From the NCBI RefSeq assembly GCF_001430825.1, contig NZ_CP010535.1, positions 414,501-478,500 of the forward strand: 64,000 bases of DNA, in the 5' to 3' direction. The stretch is from Sediminicola sp. YIK13 (GTDB taxonomy: Bacteria > Bacteroidota > Bacteroidia > Flavobacteriales > Flavobacteriaceae). How positions within the stretch are numbered: the first letter of the stretch is position 1; each line of letters begins with the position of its first letter. Under the pieces are notes generated by a model. The model saw nothing but the letters and a program-made list of their open reading frames with translations, had not been told where the DNA came from and searched no databases. The position numbers and the translations under genes were made by a program. Positions 44,254 through 54,181 of the stretch are shown one piece after another.

Positions 44254-46785
44254 ATGGCGGAAGGGGAAAAGTTAATTCCAATCAACATTGATGATGAAAT
44301 GAAATCTGCCTACATTGATTATTCAATGTCGGTCATTGTGTCACGTGCCTTACCTGATGTAAGGGATGGTCTAAAGCCTGTGCATCGAAGGGTCTTGTAC
44401 GGAATGCACGAATTAGGTGTAAGATCAAACAGCGCGCACAAAAAATCTGCTAGAATTGTAGGTGAGGTTTTGGGTAAGTATCACCCTCACGGGGATACGT
44501 CTGTTTATGATTCCATGGTACGTATGGCTCAGGAATGGAGTTTGCGCTACATGTTGGTAGATGGTCAAGGTAACTTTGGTTCTGTAGATGGTGATAGTCC
44601 AGCTGCAATGCGTTATACGGAGGCCCGTATGCGTAAGATAGCCGATGAAATGTTGGCTGACATAGAAAAGGATACCGTAGATCATCAATTAAACTTTGAT
44701 GATTCCTTAAAGGAGCCCACTGTGCTACCTGCTAAAATTCCAAATTTATTGGTGAATGGGGCTTCAGGTATTGCTGTTGGTATGGCTACTAACATGCCGC
44801 CACACAACTTATCCGAGGTTATTGATGGTACTGTTGCTTACATCGACAATAACGATATAGAGATAGATGAACTGATTACACATATCAAGGCACCGGATTT
44901 TCCAACAGGGGGAATTATATATGGTTATGATGGTGTTGTCGAAGCCTTTAAAACGGGTCGTGGCAGGGTTGTAATGCGCGCCAAGGCGAATATTGAGGAA
45001 GTACAGGGCAAAGAATGTATCATTGTCACCGAAATTCCATATCAGGTCAACAAGGCTGATATGATCAAGAAGACGGCCGACCTTGTAAATGATAAAAAGA
45101 TTGAGGGTATTTCAAGTATTCGTGATGAATCCGATAGAAATGGGATGCGTATCGTATATATCTTGAAAAGAGACGCGATACCCAATATCGTATTGAACAC
45201 CTTATATAAATACACTTCATTACAGACCTCCTTTAGTGTAAACAACATTGCCTTGGTCAAAGGAAGACCGCAATTGTTGAATGTAAAGGAAATGATCCAC
45301 TACTTTGTGGAGCATCGTCATGAAGTTGTTGTAAGAAGAACTGAATTCGATCTTAAAAAAGCGGAAGACAGGGCCCATATACTTGAAGGTCTTATCATAG
45401 CCTCGGATAATATCGATGAAGTAATTGCTATTATCAGGGCATCCTCAAATGCTGATGAAGCACGTGATAATTTAATTGAACGATTTAAATTATCGGAAAT
45501 ACAGGCAAAAGCCATTGTTGAAATGCGCCTTCGTCAACTTACCGGACTGGAACAGGATAAATTGCGTTCCGAATATGAAGAGGTGTTGGCAACCATAGAG
45601 GATTTAAGGGATATCTTGGCCAGAAAAGAACGCAGAATGCAAATCATTAAAGATGAACTTCTGGAAATGAAGGAAAGATATGGTGATCTTAGACGTTCAG
45701 AAATAAATTTTGCTGGTGGTGACCTAAGCATGGAGGATATGATCCCTGATGAGCAGGTGGTTATTACCATTTCCCATGCCGGCTACATCAAAAGAACTTC
45801 ACTTTCCGAGTACAAGACCCAAAATAGGGGTGGCGTTGGTCAAAAAGCATCCTCGACCAGAAATGAAGATTTCTTAGAGTACCTATTTGTTGGTACCAAC
45901 CACCAATATATGTTGTTCTTCACCCAAAAAGGAAAATGTTTCTGGATGAGGGTTTACGAAATTCCAGAAGGCAGTAGGACTTCCAAAGGTCGTGCTATTC
46001 AGAACTTGATCAATATAGAACAAGATGATACTGTTAAAGCCTTTATTTGTACCCAAGACTTGAAAGATGAGGAGTATGTGAACAATCATTATGTGATCAT
46101 GGCCACCAAAAAAGGTATTGTAAAGAAAACCTCTTTGGAGCAATATTCAAGACCTAGACAAAATGGTATCAATGCTATTGGGATAAGGGAAGGCGATGAG
46201 CTGTTGGAAGCCAAATTAACTACCGGTACCAGTCAGATATTCTTAGGACTTAAATCTGGAAAGGCTATTCGTTTTGAAGAAAGCAAAACCAGACCTATGG
46301 GTAGAAATGCCTCTGGAGTGCGAGGGATAACCTTGGCAGATGATAACGATGAAGTGATCGGAATGGTTTCTGTTCATGATTTTGATGAGGAGATTCTTGT
46401 AGTTTCGGAAAATGGATATGGTAAACGTTCCAGTATCGATGATTACAGAATTACCAATAGGGGTGGTAAAGGTGTTAAAACTATTTCCATTACCGATAAG
46501 ACAGGGGGACTTGTTGCCATTAAGAATGTCTCCGATTCTGACGATCTTATGATCATTAATAAATCTGGGATTGCTATACGTATGAGTGTGGAAGATCTAA
46601 GGGTTATGGGAAGAGCTACCCAAGGAGTTCGTTTGATCAATATTAAAGGAAACGATTCTATCGCTGCAGTGGCCAAGGTCATGAAGGACGAAGAAGAAGT
46701 TGTTGATGCCGATATTAACGATATTGAGGTAGAACCTGAGAATGGCACGGCTCTTGATACTAATGAAACCGAAACAGAAGAATAA
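44254..46785 (+). CDS. gyrA: DNA gyrase subunit A
   Basis: GyrA cuts and rejoins DNA during supercoiling. The 843-residue product has the N-terminal [19 protein letters not shown], the quinolone region [18 protein letters not shown] (Thr where E. coli has Ser83, Asp at 87), and the active-site tyrosine in [10 protein letters not shown]. The C-terminal beta-pinwheel has a GyrA-box-like QNRGGVGQ and further repeats ([20 protein letters not shown]), with an acidic tail. The pinwheel supports gyrase over topoisomerase IV. A TPR gene follows 35 nt later. Confidence 0.96.
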   Translation: MAEGEKLIPINIDDEMKSAYIDYSMSVIVSRALPDVRDGLKPVHRRVLYGMHELGVRSNSAHKKSARIVGEVLGKYHPHGDTSVYDSMVRMAQEWSLRYMLVDGQGNFGSVDGDSPAAMRYTEARMRKIADEMLADIEKDTVDHQLNFDDSLKEPTVLPAKIPNLLVNGASGIAVGMATNMPPHNLSEVIDGTVAYIDNNDIEIDELITHIKAPDFPTGGIIYGYDGVVEAFKTGRGRVVMRAKANIEEVQGKECIIVTEIPYQVNKADMIKKTADLVNDKKIEGISSIRDESDRNGMRIVYILKRDAIPNIVLNTLYKYTSLQTSFSVNNIALVKGRPQLLNVKEMIHYFVEHRHEVVVRRTEFDLKKAEDRAHILEGLIIASDNIDEVIAIIRASSNADEARDNLIERFKLSEIQAKAIVEMRLRQLTGLEQDKLRSEYEEVLATIEDLRDILARKERRMQIIKDELLEMKERYGDLRRSEINFAGGDLSMEDMIPDEQVVITISHAGYIKRTSLSEYKTQNRGGVGQKASSTRNEDFLEYLFVGTNHQYMLFFTQKGKCFWMRVYEIPEGSRTSKGRAIQNLINIEQDDTVKAFICTQDLKDEEYVNNHYVIMATKKGIVKKTSLEQYSRPRQNGINAIGIREGDELLEAKLTTGTSQIFLGLKSGKAIRFEESKTRPMGRNASGVRGITLADDNDEVIGMVSVHDFDEEILVVSENGYGKRSSIDDYRITNRGGKGVKTISITDKTGGLVAIKNVSDSDDLMIINKSGIAIRMSVEDLRVMGRATQGVRLINIKGNDSIAAVAKVMKDEEEVVDADINDIEVEPENGTALDTNETETEE

Positions 46786-46820
46786 TAAATAAACACACGA
46801 TAACTATTAATACATTTAAA

Positions 46821-48083
46821 ATGAAAACTAAAATTTTAATACTGGCGGCCATATCATATTCTTTGGTCGGATTTTCACAGAAAAATGAGATAAAGACTGC
46901 GGAGAAAGCTTTAAAATCTGGTGACGCTATAGCCGCAAAAGCAGCTATTGAAAGTGCATCAGGCATGATAGGTGGAGCAGACGACAAAATGAAAGCGGAA
47001 TATTATCTTTTGAGAGGTAATATTTATAAAGATTTGGCCCAAAAAGGTGATGCAACTGCTTTTGATGCAGCCATTCAGGGATACAATGATCTAATTGCAT
47101 TGGAAGCCAAAACTGGAAAACAAAAATATACTGCTGAGGCCCAACAAAAACTAACTGCCATTACTGCAGATTTGGTAAATTCTGCGGTAACTGACAATCA
47201 AGAGAAGCGATACAAAGAAGCTGGAGAGAAGTTATACAAGAGCTATAATCTGAGCAAAAAAGATACTATTTATCTTTATTACGCAGCCAGTAGTGCGGTA
47301 AACGGCGGGCATTATGAGCAAGCGCTTACCTACTATAATGAGTTGAAGGATCTTGGTTACAACGGTAGCGAAATGAAATACTCCGCTGTCAACATTGAAA
47401 CCGGTGAAGTTGAGGAGATGGCCAAGAATCAGAGGGATTTAATGGTAAAATCAGGAACCTACAAAGATCCAAAAGACGAAAGAACTCCTTCTAAGAGTTC
47501 AGAGATCGTAAAAAATATTGCATTGATCTATACGCAATTGGGTCAAGATGATAAAGCTTTGGAAGCTTATAAGGATGCTAGGGCCAACGATCCAACTGAT
47601 GTAAACTTAATTTTGAACGAAGCTAATTTGTATTTCAAATTAGGTGACAAGGAAAAATTTAAGGCTTTGATGTCTGAAGCTGCTGAGGTTGCACCTGATA
47701 ATCCAGATCTTTTTTACAACATTGGGGTAATCAATATGGAACAAGGGAATATGGAAGCTGCAAGGGATGCTTACAAAAGAGCATTGGAGATCAATCCAGG
47801 TTATGTCAATGCACAGTTGAATTTATCCACAACCTATGTGAATGAAGGAAACAGTATGATTGATGACATGAATAAATTGGGTAACTCCAAGGCCGATATT
47901 GCGAAATATGATGTCTTTAAGAAAAAGAAGGATAGCCTGTTCAGAGAAGGAGCTACTGTTTTGGAAGATGCATTAAAATTAAACCCTGATAACCAAGGGA
48001 TCTTAACGCAGTTGAAGAACATCTACGGCGCTTTGGGTGACAATGAAAACTTCATGAGACTGAAGAAGTTGTTGGGAGAATAA
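46821..48083 (+). CDS. Secreted/periplasmic TPR protein
   Basis: The 420-residue product begins with a signal peptide (MKTKILILAAISYSLVGFSQ) and contains several tetratricopeptide repeats. The clearest are at about residues 235-335 (IALIYTQLGQDDKALEAYKDA; DLFYNIGVINMEQGNMEAARDAYKRALEINP; YVNAQLNLSTTYVNEG). It is probably a periplasmic or outer-membrane scaffold. It lies 35 nt after gyrA and may be cotranscribed, an arrangement I recall from other flavobacteria. Function is unknown. Confidence 0.87.
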   Translation: MKTKILILAAISYSLVGFSQKNEIKTAEKALKSGDAIAAKAAIESASGMIGGADDKMKAEYYLLRGNIYKDLAQKGDATAFDAAIQGYNDLIALEAKTGKQKYTAEAQQKLTAITADLVNSAVTDNQEKRYKEAGEKLYKSYNLSKKDTIYLYYAASSAVNGGHYEQALTYYNELKDLGYNGSEMKYSAVNIETGEVEEMAKNQRDLMVKSGTYKDPKDERTPSKSSEIVKNIALIYTQLGQDDKALEAYKDARANDPTDVNLILNEANLYFKLGDKEKFKALMSEAAEVAPDNPDLFYNIGVINMEQGNMEAARDAYKRALEINPGYVNAQLNLSTTYVNEGNSMIDDMNKLGNSKADIAKYDVFKKKKDSLFREGATVLEDALKLNPDNQGILTQLKNIYGALGDNENFMRLKKLLGE

Positions 48084-48098
48084 TTCCTAAACTCATCA

Positions 48099-48137
48099 CA
48101 TAAAAAAAAGCCTTCGAATTTTCGAAGGCTTTTTTAT
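48099..48137. terminator. Bidirectional intrinsic terminator
   Basis: AAAAAAGCCTTCGAA and TTCGAAGGCTTTTTT form a perfect stem with A- and T-runs on both sides, between the convergent TPR and NlpC/P60 genes. Confidence 0.9.
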
Positions 48138-48890
48138 TTATATTATTTTCTTGATGACGCGGAGTTGATGGGTGTAGCTTCTGGTTTCCGTGTTAAAAAT
48201 TCCAGTATGGTCAATGCGATCTATTCGAACCTTGCCCTGAGCGTGGATCACATAATTGTTTTGCATAATGATACCAACGTGGTCAATTACCCCATCATTA
48301 TTGTCAAAAAATGCCAGATCTCCTGCTTCGCTTTCTTCTATGAAACTAAGGGGTTCACCTTGAGTGGATTGTTGGGCCGCAGTGCGTAGGAGTTGATGCC
48401 CATTTATTTTATAGACCATTTGGGTAAGGCCAGAGGCATCAATGCCAAAGGGTGTTTTACCGCCCCATAAATAAGGGGTGTTCAAATAAAGAAGGGCCGT
48501 ATCCAATAACGTGCTCTTTTCTTTGATGCCGCCAATAAAGTTTCCCTCAAAATGATGGGAAACTAAATCTATATTTTGGATTGTAGATCCCAGGACTATA
48601 GGGATAAGAATATCAGAATCCGTACTTACAAAGGAAACGAGATCCGAGGTGTTTTTTATTTCCGGATTGGTATGGGCCTGTTGGTAAACTTCTTCTGAAA
48701 TAAACAGGAATTGACTGTTGCTGACCCAGCCTTCGGTAGCATCAAAGGCAATGCGGATCCTACTCCAATGCTTGCGATGTTCCAAAACCTTAAAATGGTC
48801 CCCATACAAAAGTTGGGTGACCATCTCACTGACATCGTCGGCAATTGCTCTTACAGGAACAATACTAAGGTGGCAAATACCGTATTGCAT
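48138..48890 (-). CDS. NlpC/P60 (C40) family protein lacking the catalytic cysteine
   Basis: The 250-residue product has an N-terminal SH3-like part (SIVPVRAIADDVSEMVTQLLYGD...WSRIRIAFDATEGWV) and a C-terminal NlpC/P60 domain (PYLWGGKTPFGIDASGL; AGDLAFFDN; DHVGIIMQNNYVIHAQG). The expected motif is DCSG; here residue 152 is Ala (codon GCC at 48435-48437, minus strand), while the histidine in DHVG is kept. C40 enzymes cleave peptidoglycan stem peptides. This copy is predicted inactive, or may bind the substrate or use another mechanism. No signal peptide is visible. Confidence 0.85.
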   Translation of the reverse strand: MQYGICHLSIVPVRAIADDVSEMVTQLLYGDHFKVLEHRKHWSRIRIAFDATEGWVSNSQFLFISEEVYQQAHTNPEIKNTSDLVSFVSTDSDILIPIVLGSTIQNIDLVSHHFEGNFIGGIKEKSTLLDTALLYLNTPYLWGGKTPFGIDASGLTQMVYKINGHQLLRTAAQQSTQGEPLSFIEESEAGDLAFFDNNDGVIDHVGIIMQNNYVIHAQGKVRIDRIDHTGIFNTETRSYTHQLRVIKKII

Positions 48891-48912
48891 AGATTTGCTT
48901 TACAGGAATATA

Positions 48913-50088
48913 TTATTTTTTCTCCAATACAATTGCAGAAGCACCACCACCACCATTACAAATAGCTGCTGCACCTATCTTACCATTGTTCTGTTGCATT
49001 ACACTTAAAAGGGTGATGATGATCCTTGCGCCGGAACACCCAAGTGGATGTCCTAAGGAAACAGCACCGCCGTTTACATTTACGTTTGCATCTGTTAACC
49101 CAAGAATTTTCATATTGGCCAATCCTACAACTGCAAAAGCCTCATTGAATTCAAAATAATCTACTTGGTCTTGTGAAATGCCTGCCTTGGCCAAGGCTTT
49201 TGGTAGTGCTTTGGATGGCGCTGTTGTGAACCACTTTGGTTCTTGTGCAGCATCGGCATAACTTTTTATGGTCGCAAGTGGCTTTAAATTTAATTCTTTT
49301 GCTTTTTCGGCACTCATTAAAATCAATGCTGCTGCTCCATCATTTATAGTAGAGGCATTGGCCGCGGTTACAGTACCGTCTTTTGAGAAGGCGGGACGCA
49401 AGGTTGGAATCTTATCCAATCGAACGTTTTTGTACTCTTCATCTTCACTTACTATAATGGCTTCCCCTCTTCGTTGTGGTACTTCTACGGGAACTACTTC
49501 ATCATTAAACTTCCCAGCCTTCCACGCCGCTGCCGATCTCTCATAAGACTGTACAGCAAAGGCATCCTGGTCTTCCCTTGTAAATTGGTATTCAGTAGCA
49601 CAAGCATCGGCACATGTGCCCATCGCGTTTTGATCATAGGCATCTACCAAACCGTCTTTTTGCATGCCATCAATCAAAGTGGCAGGTCCAAATTTATGTC
49701 CATTTCTCATATGCACATAATGCGGTATGGAACTCATGTTTTCCATTCCCCCCGCTACTATGATGGAAGCATCTCCCAAAGCGATACTTTGAGCCGCTTG
49801 CATTACGGTCTTCATTCCAGAGGCACATACCTTATTGATAGTAGTACATGGCACGGTGTCCGGGATTCCGGCAAAAATAGCTGCTTGTCTGGCAGGAGCT
49901 TGTCCTGTACCTGCCTGCACTACATTACCCATTAAAACCTCTTCGACCAGTTTTGGGTCTAGATTGATTTTATCCAAGGCTCCTTTTATGGCTATGGCGC
50001 CTAATTTAGGAGCTGCAATACTGGATAAGGCCCCCATAAAACTACCTATGGGAGTTCTGGCAACAGATACAATAACTACTTCTTTCAT
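48913..50088 (-). CDS. Acetyl-CoA C-acyltransferase (thiolase)
   Basis: The 391-residue product is a type II thiolase. The nucleophilic Cys is in INKVCASGMKTVMQAAQ, the HEAF-type motif is FNEAFAV, and the C-terminal acid/base site is GGAVSLGHPLGCSGARI. Either acetyl-CoA acetyltransferase or 3-ketoacyl-CoA thiolase activity fits. No beta-oxidation partner is adjacent. It ends 22 nt upstream of the NlpC/P60 start, so the two may share a transcript. Confidence 0.93.
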   Translation of the reverse strand: MKEVVIVSVARTPIGSFMGALSSIAAPKLGAIAIKGALDKINLDPKLVEEVLMGNVVQAGTGQAPARQAAIFAGIPDTVPCTTINKVCASGMKTVMQAAQSIALGDASIIVAGGMENMSSIPHYVHMRNGHKFGPATLIDGMQKDGLVDAYDQNAMGTCADACATEYQFTREDQDAFAVQSYERSAAAWKAGKFNDEVVPVEVPQRRGEAIIVSEDEEYKNVRLDKIPTLRPAFSKDGTVTAANASTINDGAAALILMSAEKAKELNLKPLATIKSYADAAQEPKWFTTAPSKALPKALAKAGISQDQVDYFEFNEAFAVVGLANMKILGLTDANVNVNGGAVSLGHPLGCSGARIIITLLSVMQQNNGKIGAAAICNGGGGASAIVLEKK

Positions 50089-50182
50089 GACTATTTTTAT
50101 AAATGATATTGCGAAATTAATAAATTAAAGTGCAAAGAACATGGTTCTCTTGGTAAAAGCCTTTTATAAATATATATTTTTC

Positions 50183-50190
50183 TATTTTTG
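50183..50190 (+). promoter_or_regulatory. Candidate -7 element for the 7TM-HD gene
   Basis: TATTTTTG matches TAnnTTTG and lies 18 nt before ATG 50209. This favours that ATG over an upstream TTG within the element itself. Confidence 0.5.
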
Positions 50191-50208
50191 GTGGAGATAC
50201 CAAGATAT

Positions 50209-52254
50209 ATGAGGAAATTTTTAGATCGGCTTTATAAAAATCAATCACTCATATATAAGTATGTTTTATATGCTGTCTCCATTTTTTTGGTTGTATTCTT
50301 TTTCCCCAAGGGGGGCAAGTTTAAGTATGAATTCCAAAAAGGGAAGCCATGGCAGTACGATAACTTGTACGCCCCATTTGATTTTTCCATCAAAAAAACG
50401 GACGAGGAAATCGCCAAGGAAAAGCTGAATATTCAGAACAACCTCATTGATTATTATGCCTTTGATGAGGACTTGGAAAAAGAAGTCTATTATGCTTTTG
50501 AAAGAAAGTTCGATACCATCTTTGCGGGATATAAGTTAAAAATGGGTCAATTTACCTCCTTGAAAAAGGTGGGTTATGAAATTCTTGACGAAATCTACGC
50601 AAACGGGGTTCTTAAGTCCAATGGAATTACGACTAAAAAGAGCCTGTATTTGGTCCAGGGCAATGAAGCCCGTCGGGTTAATATTGACGACTTTTATCGC
50701 CTTCAGGATATTTCGGGCCTCGTTGATCGGGATTTAAGCAAAAGAGGACTTAGTAATTATACTCCCGAATATCAAGAACTATTTTTCAATATCATAAAGC
50801 CCAACGTTTTTTATGATGAAAATCTATCCCAAAAGGAGCTGGAGAATGAATTTTCAGAGCTCTCCACTACCCGTGGCAATATAGATGAAGGGAAGCTCAT
50901 TATTGTTAAGGGGGAGGTTGTAGAGGCCGATAATTTTAAGATTCTGAATTCATTGAAAGAGGAGTATGAATCAGAATTATGGGCTGCCAATAATTATTAT
51001 TTTATTCTATTCGGATATACGGTACTGGTAGCTCTGGTTTTGTTGATGCTCTTGTTGTTCCTTAAAAAATATAGGCCCATAACCTTTAAGAACAATACCA
51101 AGGTCACATTTATTTTCTTTAATATTTTACTGATGGTGTTTGTGACCACCTTAGTGGTCAAGTACGATGAAACCTATGTGTTTGTGGTTCCTTTGTGTAT
51201 ACTTCCATTAATAATAAAGACCTTTTTTGATGCCCGCTTGGGATTGTTTGTGCATGTCCTTACGGTACTTATCTTGGGATTTGTAGTTCCCAATAGCTTC
51301 GAATACATATTTCTTCAGATAATGGCGGGTATCGTAACCATTCTAACGGTGTCTGAGCTCTATAAGAGGGCCAATCTATTTATTTCCGTAACCGAGATCA
51401 CCCTTATCTATATGGTTGGCTATTTCGCCTTCCATATTATCCATGAAGGCAATTTGGAGAATATTCATTGGTTGGTATTTGGGTTATTTTTGTTGAATGG
51501 AATGATTACACTTTTTGTACAACCATTGATCTATATCTATGAGAAAATTTTTGGATTGGTCTCCGATGTTTCCCTTCTGGAGTTGTCAGACACCAATTCC
51601 AAGCTTTTAAAGGAGCTTTCCAATAAAGCTCCCGGCACTTTCCATCATTCCCTGCAGGTCGCTAATTTGGCCGAAGCTGCTGCCAATGAGATTGGGGCGA
51701 ATGCCATGTTGGTTAGGGTAGGGGCCTTGTACCATGATATTGGGAAAATGAACAACCCTACTTATTTTACAGAAAACCAGATCACCAATGTGAACCCTCA
51801 TAATGAACTACAGCCATTGGACAGTGCGAAGATTATTATAGACCATGTTATAGAGGGAGTGGAGATTGCCAGGAAAAATAATCTTCCCGACCGTGTGATA
51901 GATTTTATAAGGGTACACCATGGAACCACTTTGGTCTATTATTTTTATAAAAAACAGATGGAATTGGAAGAAGGGGCGGACGAAAATGATTTTAGATATC
52001 CGGGGCCCATACCTTTTTCCAAAGAAACTGCAATTTTAATGATGGCCGATTCTATAGAAGCTGCATCCAAAAGTCTTAAAAATCCTACTTTCTTGATCAT
52101 TGATGAGTTCGTGGATAAGATAATTTCGGGCCAAATGAATGCAAATCAGTTTTTAAATGCCAATATTACCTTCAAAGAAATAGAGACCATAAAGAAGGTA
52201 TTGAAACAGAAACTCATTAATATCTACCACCTTAGGGTTGAGTACCCCGAATAG
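50209..52254 (+). CDS. 7TM-HD (PgpH-like) HDIG-domain phosphohydrolase
   Basis: The 681-residue product has one N-terminal transmembrane helix, an extracytoplasmic domain (about residues 45-250), a group of about seven transmembrane helices (about 260-460), and a C-terminal HD domain. The metal motifs are GTFHHSLQVANLAEAA, LYHDIGKMNNP and DFIRVHHGTTLVYY. In Listeria, PgpH of this layout degrades c-di-AMP, so a cyclic dinucleotide phosphodiesterase role is likely but not shown by the sequence. ATG 50209 was preferred over a TTG at 50188, which falls in the promoter. Confidence 0.9.
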   Translation: MRKFLDRLYKNQSLIYKYVLYAVSIFLVVFFFPKGGKFKYEFQKGKPWQYDNLYAPFDFSIKKTDEEIAKEKLNIQNNLIDYYAFDEDLEKEVYYAFERKFDTIFAGYKLKMGQFTSLKKVGYEILDEIYANGVLKSNGITTKKSLYLVQGNEARRVNIDDFYRLQDISGLVDRDLSKRGLSNYTPEYQELFFNIIKPNVFYDENLSQKELENEFSELSTTRGNIDEGKLIIVKGEVVEADNFKILNSLKEEYESELWAANNYYFILFGYTVLVALVLLMLLLFLKKYRPITFKNNTKVTFIFFNILLMVFVTTLVVKYDETYVFVVPLCILPLIIKTFFDARLGLFVHVLTVLILGFVVPNSFEYIFLQIMAGIVTILTVSELYKRANLFISVTEITLIYMVGYFAFHIIHEGNLENIHWLVFGLFLLNGMITLFVQPLIYIYEKIFGLVSDVSLLELSDTNSKLLKELSNKAPGTFHHSLQVANLAEAAANEIGANAMLVRVGALYHDIGKMNNPTYFTENQITNVNPHNELQPLDSAKIIIDHVIEGVEIARKNNLPDRVIDFIRVHHGTTLVYYFYKKQMELEEGADENDFRYPGPIPFSKETAILMMADSIEAASKSLKNPTFLIIDEFVDKIISGQMNANQFLNANITFKEIETIKKVLKQKLINIYHLRVEYPE

Positions 52255-52299
52255 ATTTTAAGGGCGAAAAATATTCCCATAAAAAAAATCAAAAAATAG

Positions 52300-52330
52300 T
52301 TGCGTTCTAGGATATGAAAAAGTACATTTG
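52300..52330 (+). promoter_or_regulatory. Bacteroidota-type promoter of the tRNA cluster
   Basis: TTG (52300-52302) is followed after 20 nt by TACATTTG (52323-52330), 37 nt before the first tRNA. This is a clean match. Confidence 0.75.
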
Positions 52331-52367
52331 CAACCGCATTTTTATATGCGCGATCTTAAAGAATATT

Positions 52368-52451
52368 GGAGAGGTGCCGGAGTGGTAACGGAGCAGATTG
52401 CTAATCTGTCGACGGGTAACTGTCGCCAGGGTTCGAGTCCCTGTCTCTCCG
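52368..52451 (+). tRNA. tRNA-Ser(GCT)
   Basis: The acceptor stem GGAGAGG pairs with TCTCTCC and the discriminator is G. The anticodon loop is TTGCTAA with anticodon GCT at 52400-52402, and the T-arm has GTTCGAGTC. The long variable arm is typical of tRNA-Ser. CCA is not encoded. Confidence 0.95.
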
Positions 52452-52501
52452 CTTTTTTTCTTTTTGATTTGAATTATTGACACAAACACATTGTCGGTTT
52501 T

Positions 52502-52576
52502 CGGGGTGTAGCGTAGCCCGGTTATCGCGCCTGCTTTGGGAGCAGGAGGCCGCAGGTTCGAATCCTGCCACCCCGA
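52502..52576 (+). tRNA. tRNA-Pro(TGG)
   Basis: The acceptor stem CGGGGTG pairs with CACCCCG, with discriminator A. The anticodon loop is TTTGGGA with anticodon TGG at 52537-52539, and the T-loop is GTTCGAATC. CCA is not encoded. Confidence 0.95.
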
Positions 52577-52580
52577 CAAT

Positions 52581-52654
52581 GGTCGCGTAGCTCAGCTGGA
52601 TAGAGCATCTGCCTTCTAAGCAGACGGTCCCACGTTCGAATCGTGGCGCGATCA
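52581..52654 (+). tRNA. tRNA-Arg(TCT)
   Basis: The acceptor stem GGTCGCG pairs with CGCGATC, with one G-U pair. The anticodon stem-loop has CTTCTAA with anticodon TCT. The T-arm is ACGTTCGAATCGT. It starts 4 nt after the tRNA-Pro gene. CCA is not encoded. Confidence 0.94.
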
Positions 52655-52678
52655 CGAACTGATTATCAGTCACTTAAG

Positions 52679-52711
52679 TCAGCTTGGACATTGTTTCAGG
52701 CTGATTTTTTT
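52679..52711 (+). terminator. Intrinsic terminator of the tRNA cluster
   Basis: TCAGCTTG (52679-52686) pairs with CAGGCTGA (52697-52704) over 8 bp including one G-U, followed by seven T. Confidence 0.75.
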
Positions 52712-52879
52712 GTTTTATTTCGCCTCATATATGCTCTATTTTGTGTATAGTTTCAGAATAGTACACTTTGATTTCTGGATTATTAAGGTGGGGTACTTTA
52801 GAAATCCACTTTTCCGTAAGTAGGATATGACCTTACTACTCCTCTTTGCTTTTATTAATTAATATAAGTACATTCATAA

Positions 52880-53359
52880 ATGAAAATAAATATTATGAGA
52901 GTAACATTGATATTTTTCTTTTTGGTTATCCTCGCAAGTTGTGGAGAAAGAGTAGGCAATTCAGATACATCTAACCTTGAAGCAAGGAGGGATGGTATAG
53001 GGGCTCTTGTAGTTGACCAGAACAAAGACATAGAGCGATTGAGTGAGAGCGCTGACATCAATCATCCCAACACTGTCGGACTAATTAAAGTTCGTGATAG
53101 CATAAAGAGGGATAGTACGGAGGCTCTTGTAGCTGACCTGAACAAAGAGATAGAGCGATTGAGTAAGAGCGCTGACAGCAATCATCCCATCATTGTCAGG
53201 CTAATTAAGTTTCGTGATAGCATAAAGAGGGATAGTAGAGAGGCTCTAGTAGTTGACCTGAACAAAGAGATAGAACGATTAAGTGAGAGCGCTGATAGCG
53301 ATCATCCCATTATTGTTAGGCTAATTAAGGTTCGTGATAGCATAAAGGCGGGACTTTAA
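52880..53359 (+). CDS. Lipoprotein with three tandem 40-residue repeats
   Basis: The 159-residue product has a signal peptide with lipobox VILASC (MRVTLIFFFLVILASCGE). Three consecutive copies of a 40-residue charged helical unit follow, with the core EALVxDLNKEIERLSxSAD and a HPIIVRLIKxRDSIKR tail, at about residues 37-156. The unit is probably a surface or periplasmic coiled helix. I do not recognise the family. The upstream 220 nt hold no other gene. It lies just after the tRNA cluster in a stretch with low coding density. Confidence 0.7.
   Translation: MKINIMRVTLIFFFLVILASCGERVGNSDTSNLEARRDGIGALVVDQNKDIERLSESADINHPNTVGLIKVRDSIKRDSTEALVADLNKEIERLSKSADSNHPIIVRLIKFRDSIKRDSREALVVDLNKEIERLSESADSDHPIIVRLIKVRDSIKAGL
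52989..53348 (+). repeat. Three tandem 120-bp repeats inside the lipoprotein gene
   Basis: Units begin near 52989, 53109 and 53229, exactly 120 bp apart. Each ends with GTGATAGCATAAA before the next starts. Units 2 and 3 are most similar. The period is a multiple of three, so copy number can change without a frameshift. Confidence 0.85.
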
Positions 53360-53857
53360 ATCTTCTATTTATTATACTCATTGAGCTTCAAGCGATAATA
53401 ATGCTATTCAATTAGTTGCTAATTTCATTTTAGTATTATGTCATTTTCCTTGCTGTATTTTAGAGAAGTAGACACTATATAAATTTTAAAATATGGTAGA
53501 TTTTTGTGATTTTTTCACATGAATTAAGCACTAATTCTGGAAAGGTTTAGCATTAAATGATAAGAGAATAAGGTGGGAGTGCTTTTTGATTCGACTAATC
53601 TTAGAAGGGTGCGCAGTCTGTATTAGTATGTAACCTATGATGTGGAATTTTCCAATCATTTCAATTCCATTAATTACTTAATAAATGAATTTCTGTATCA
53701 CATTTAAGTAGGTGGAAAAGGTAATTGAAGTACTAATGGAATAATTATTAACTGTCCCGATATTAGACCATACACCAATAGATACAAAGGATTGTTTCAA
53801 TTATAGAGTTAGATTCTTCATTTTCGTTAGCCCATGTTAGAGATTCAATTTTAAACA

Positions 53858-54046
53858 ATGGGGAATAAATTACTCATCGAAGTCCTAGTCTTAGTAATAG
53901 TGGGCTGTAGTAATGCTAAAAATAAACATGAAGAATTAGAATACATGCCAGTCATCTTGCTAATACTATTGATAGTAATTGAGGGTGACTTTTATCAGGG
54001 TTTTCCTGATAGCCCATCAATCCTAAAGTTACTCGTGACCACTTAG
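53858..54046 (+). pseudogene. Possible remnant of a lipoprotein gene
   Basis: The 62-codon frame begins MGNKLLIEVLVLVIVGCSNAKN, a credible signal peptide with a lipobox-like VIVGC. It then passes into a hydrophobic stretch (MPVILLILLIVIEG) unlike a mature lipoprotein and stops. It could be a truncated gene or chance; only the N-terminus looks real. Confidence 0.3.
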
Positions 54047-54060
54047 TTATTTACTCATCT

Positions 54061-54084
54061 CTTTACGGAGAATACTCCGTAAAG
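54061..54084. repeat. Perfect 10-bp inverted repeat
   Basis: CTTTACGGAG and CTCCGTAAAG are separated by AATA. No T-run follows on either strand, so it is not a standard terminator. Confidence 0.7.
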
Positions 54085-54181
54085 GACTTACTAAACTCCA
54101 CCCAACAGAATTTTCTTTAAGTTTTCAATTCAATTGTCAGCGAAAAAATCACGCGTTTCAAAAGTGTAAAAATAGCTTTTT

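Noticed and set aside
44485-44520. Quinolone-resistance mutation in GyrA (Thr at the Ser83 position)
   Set aside because: I recall GDTSVYD as a common natural sequence in Bacteroidota GyrA, so it is not evidence for acquired resistance.
52581-52654. tRNA-Arg as an integration site of a mobile element
   Set aside because: No integrase gene and no second copy of the tRNA 3' end was found within the window.
52989-53348. Tandem repeats as a CRISPR array
   Set aside because: Units are contiguous 120-bp coding repeats with no spacers and no cas genes.
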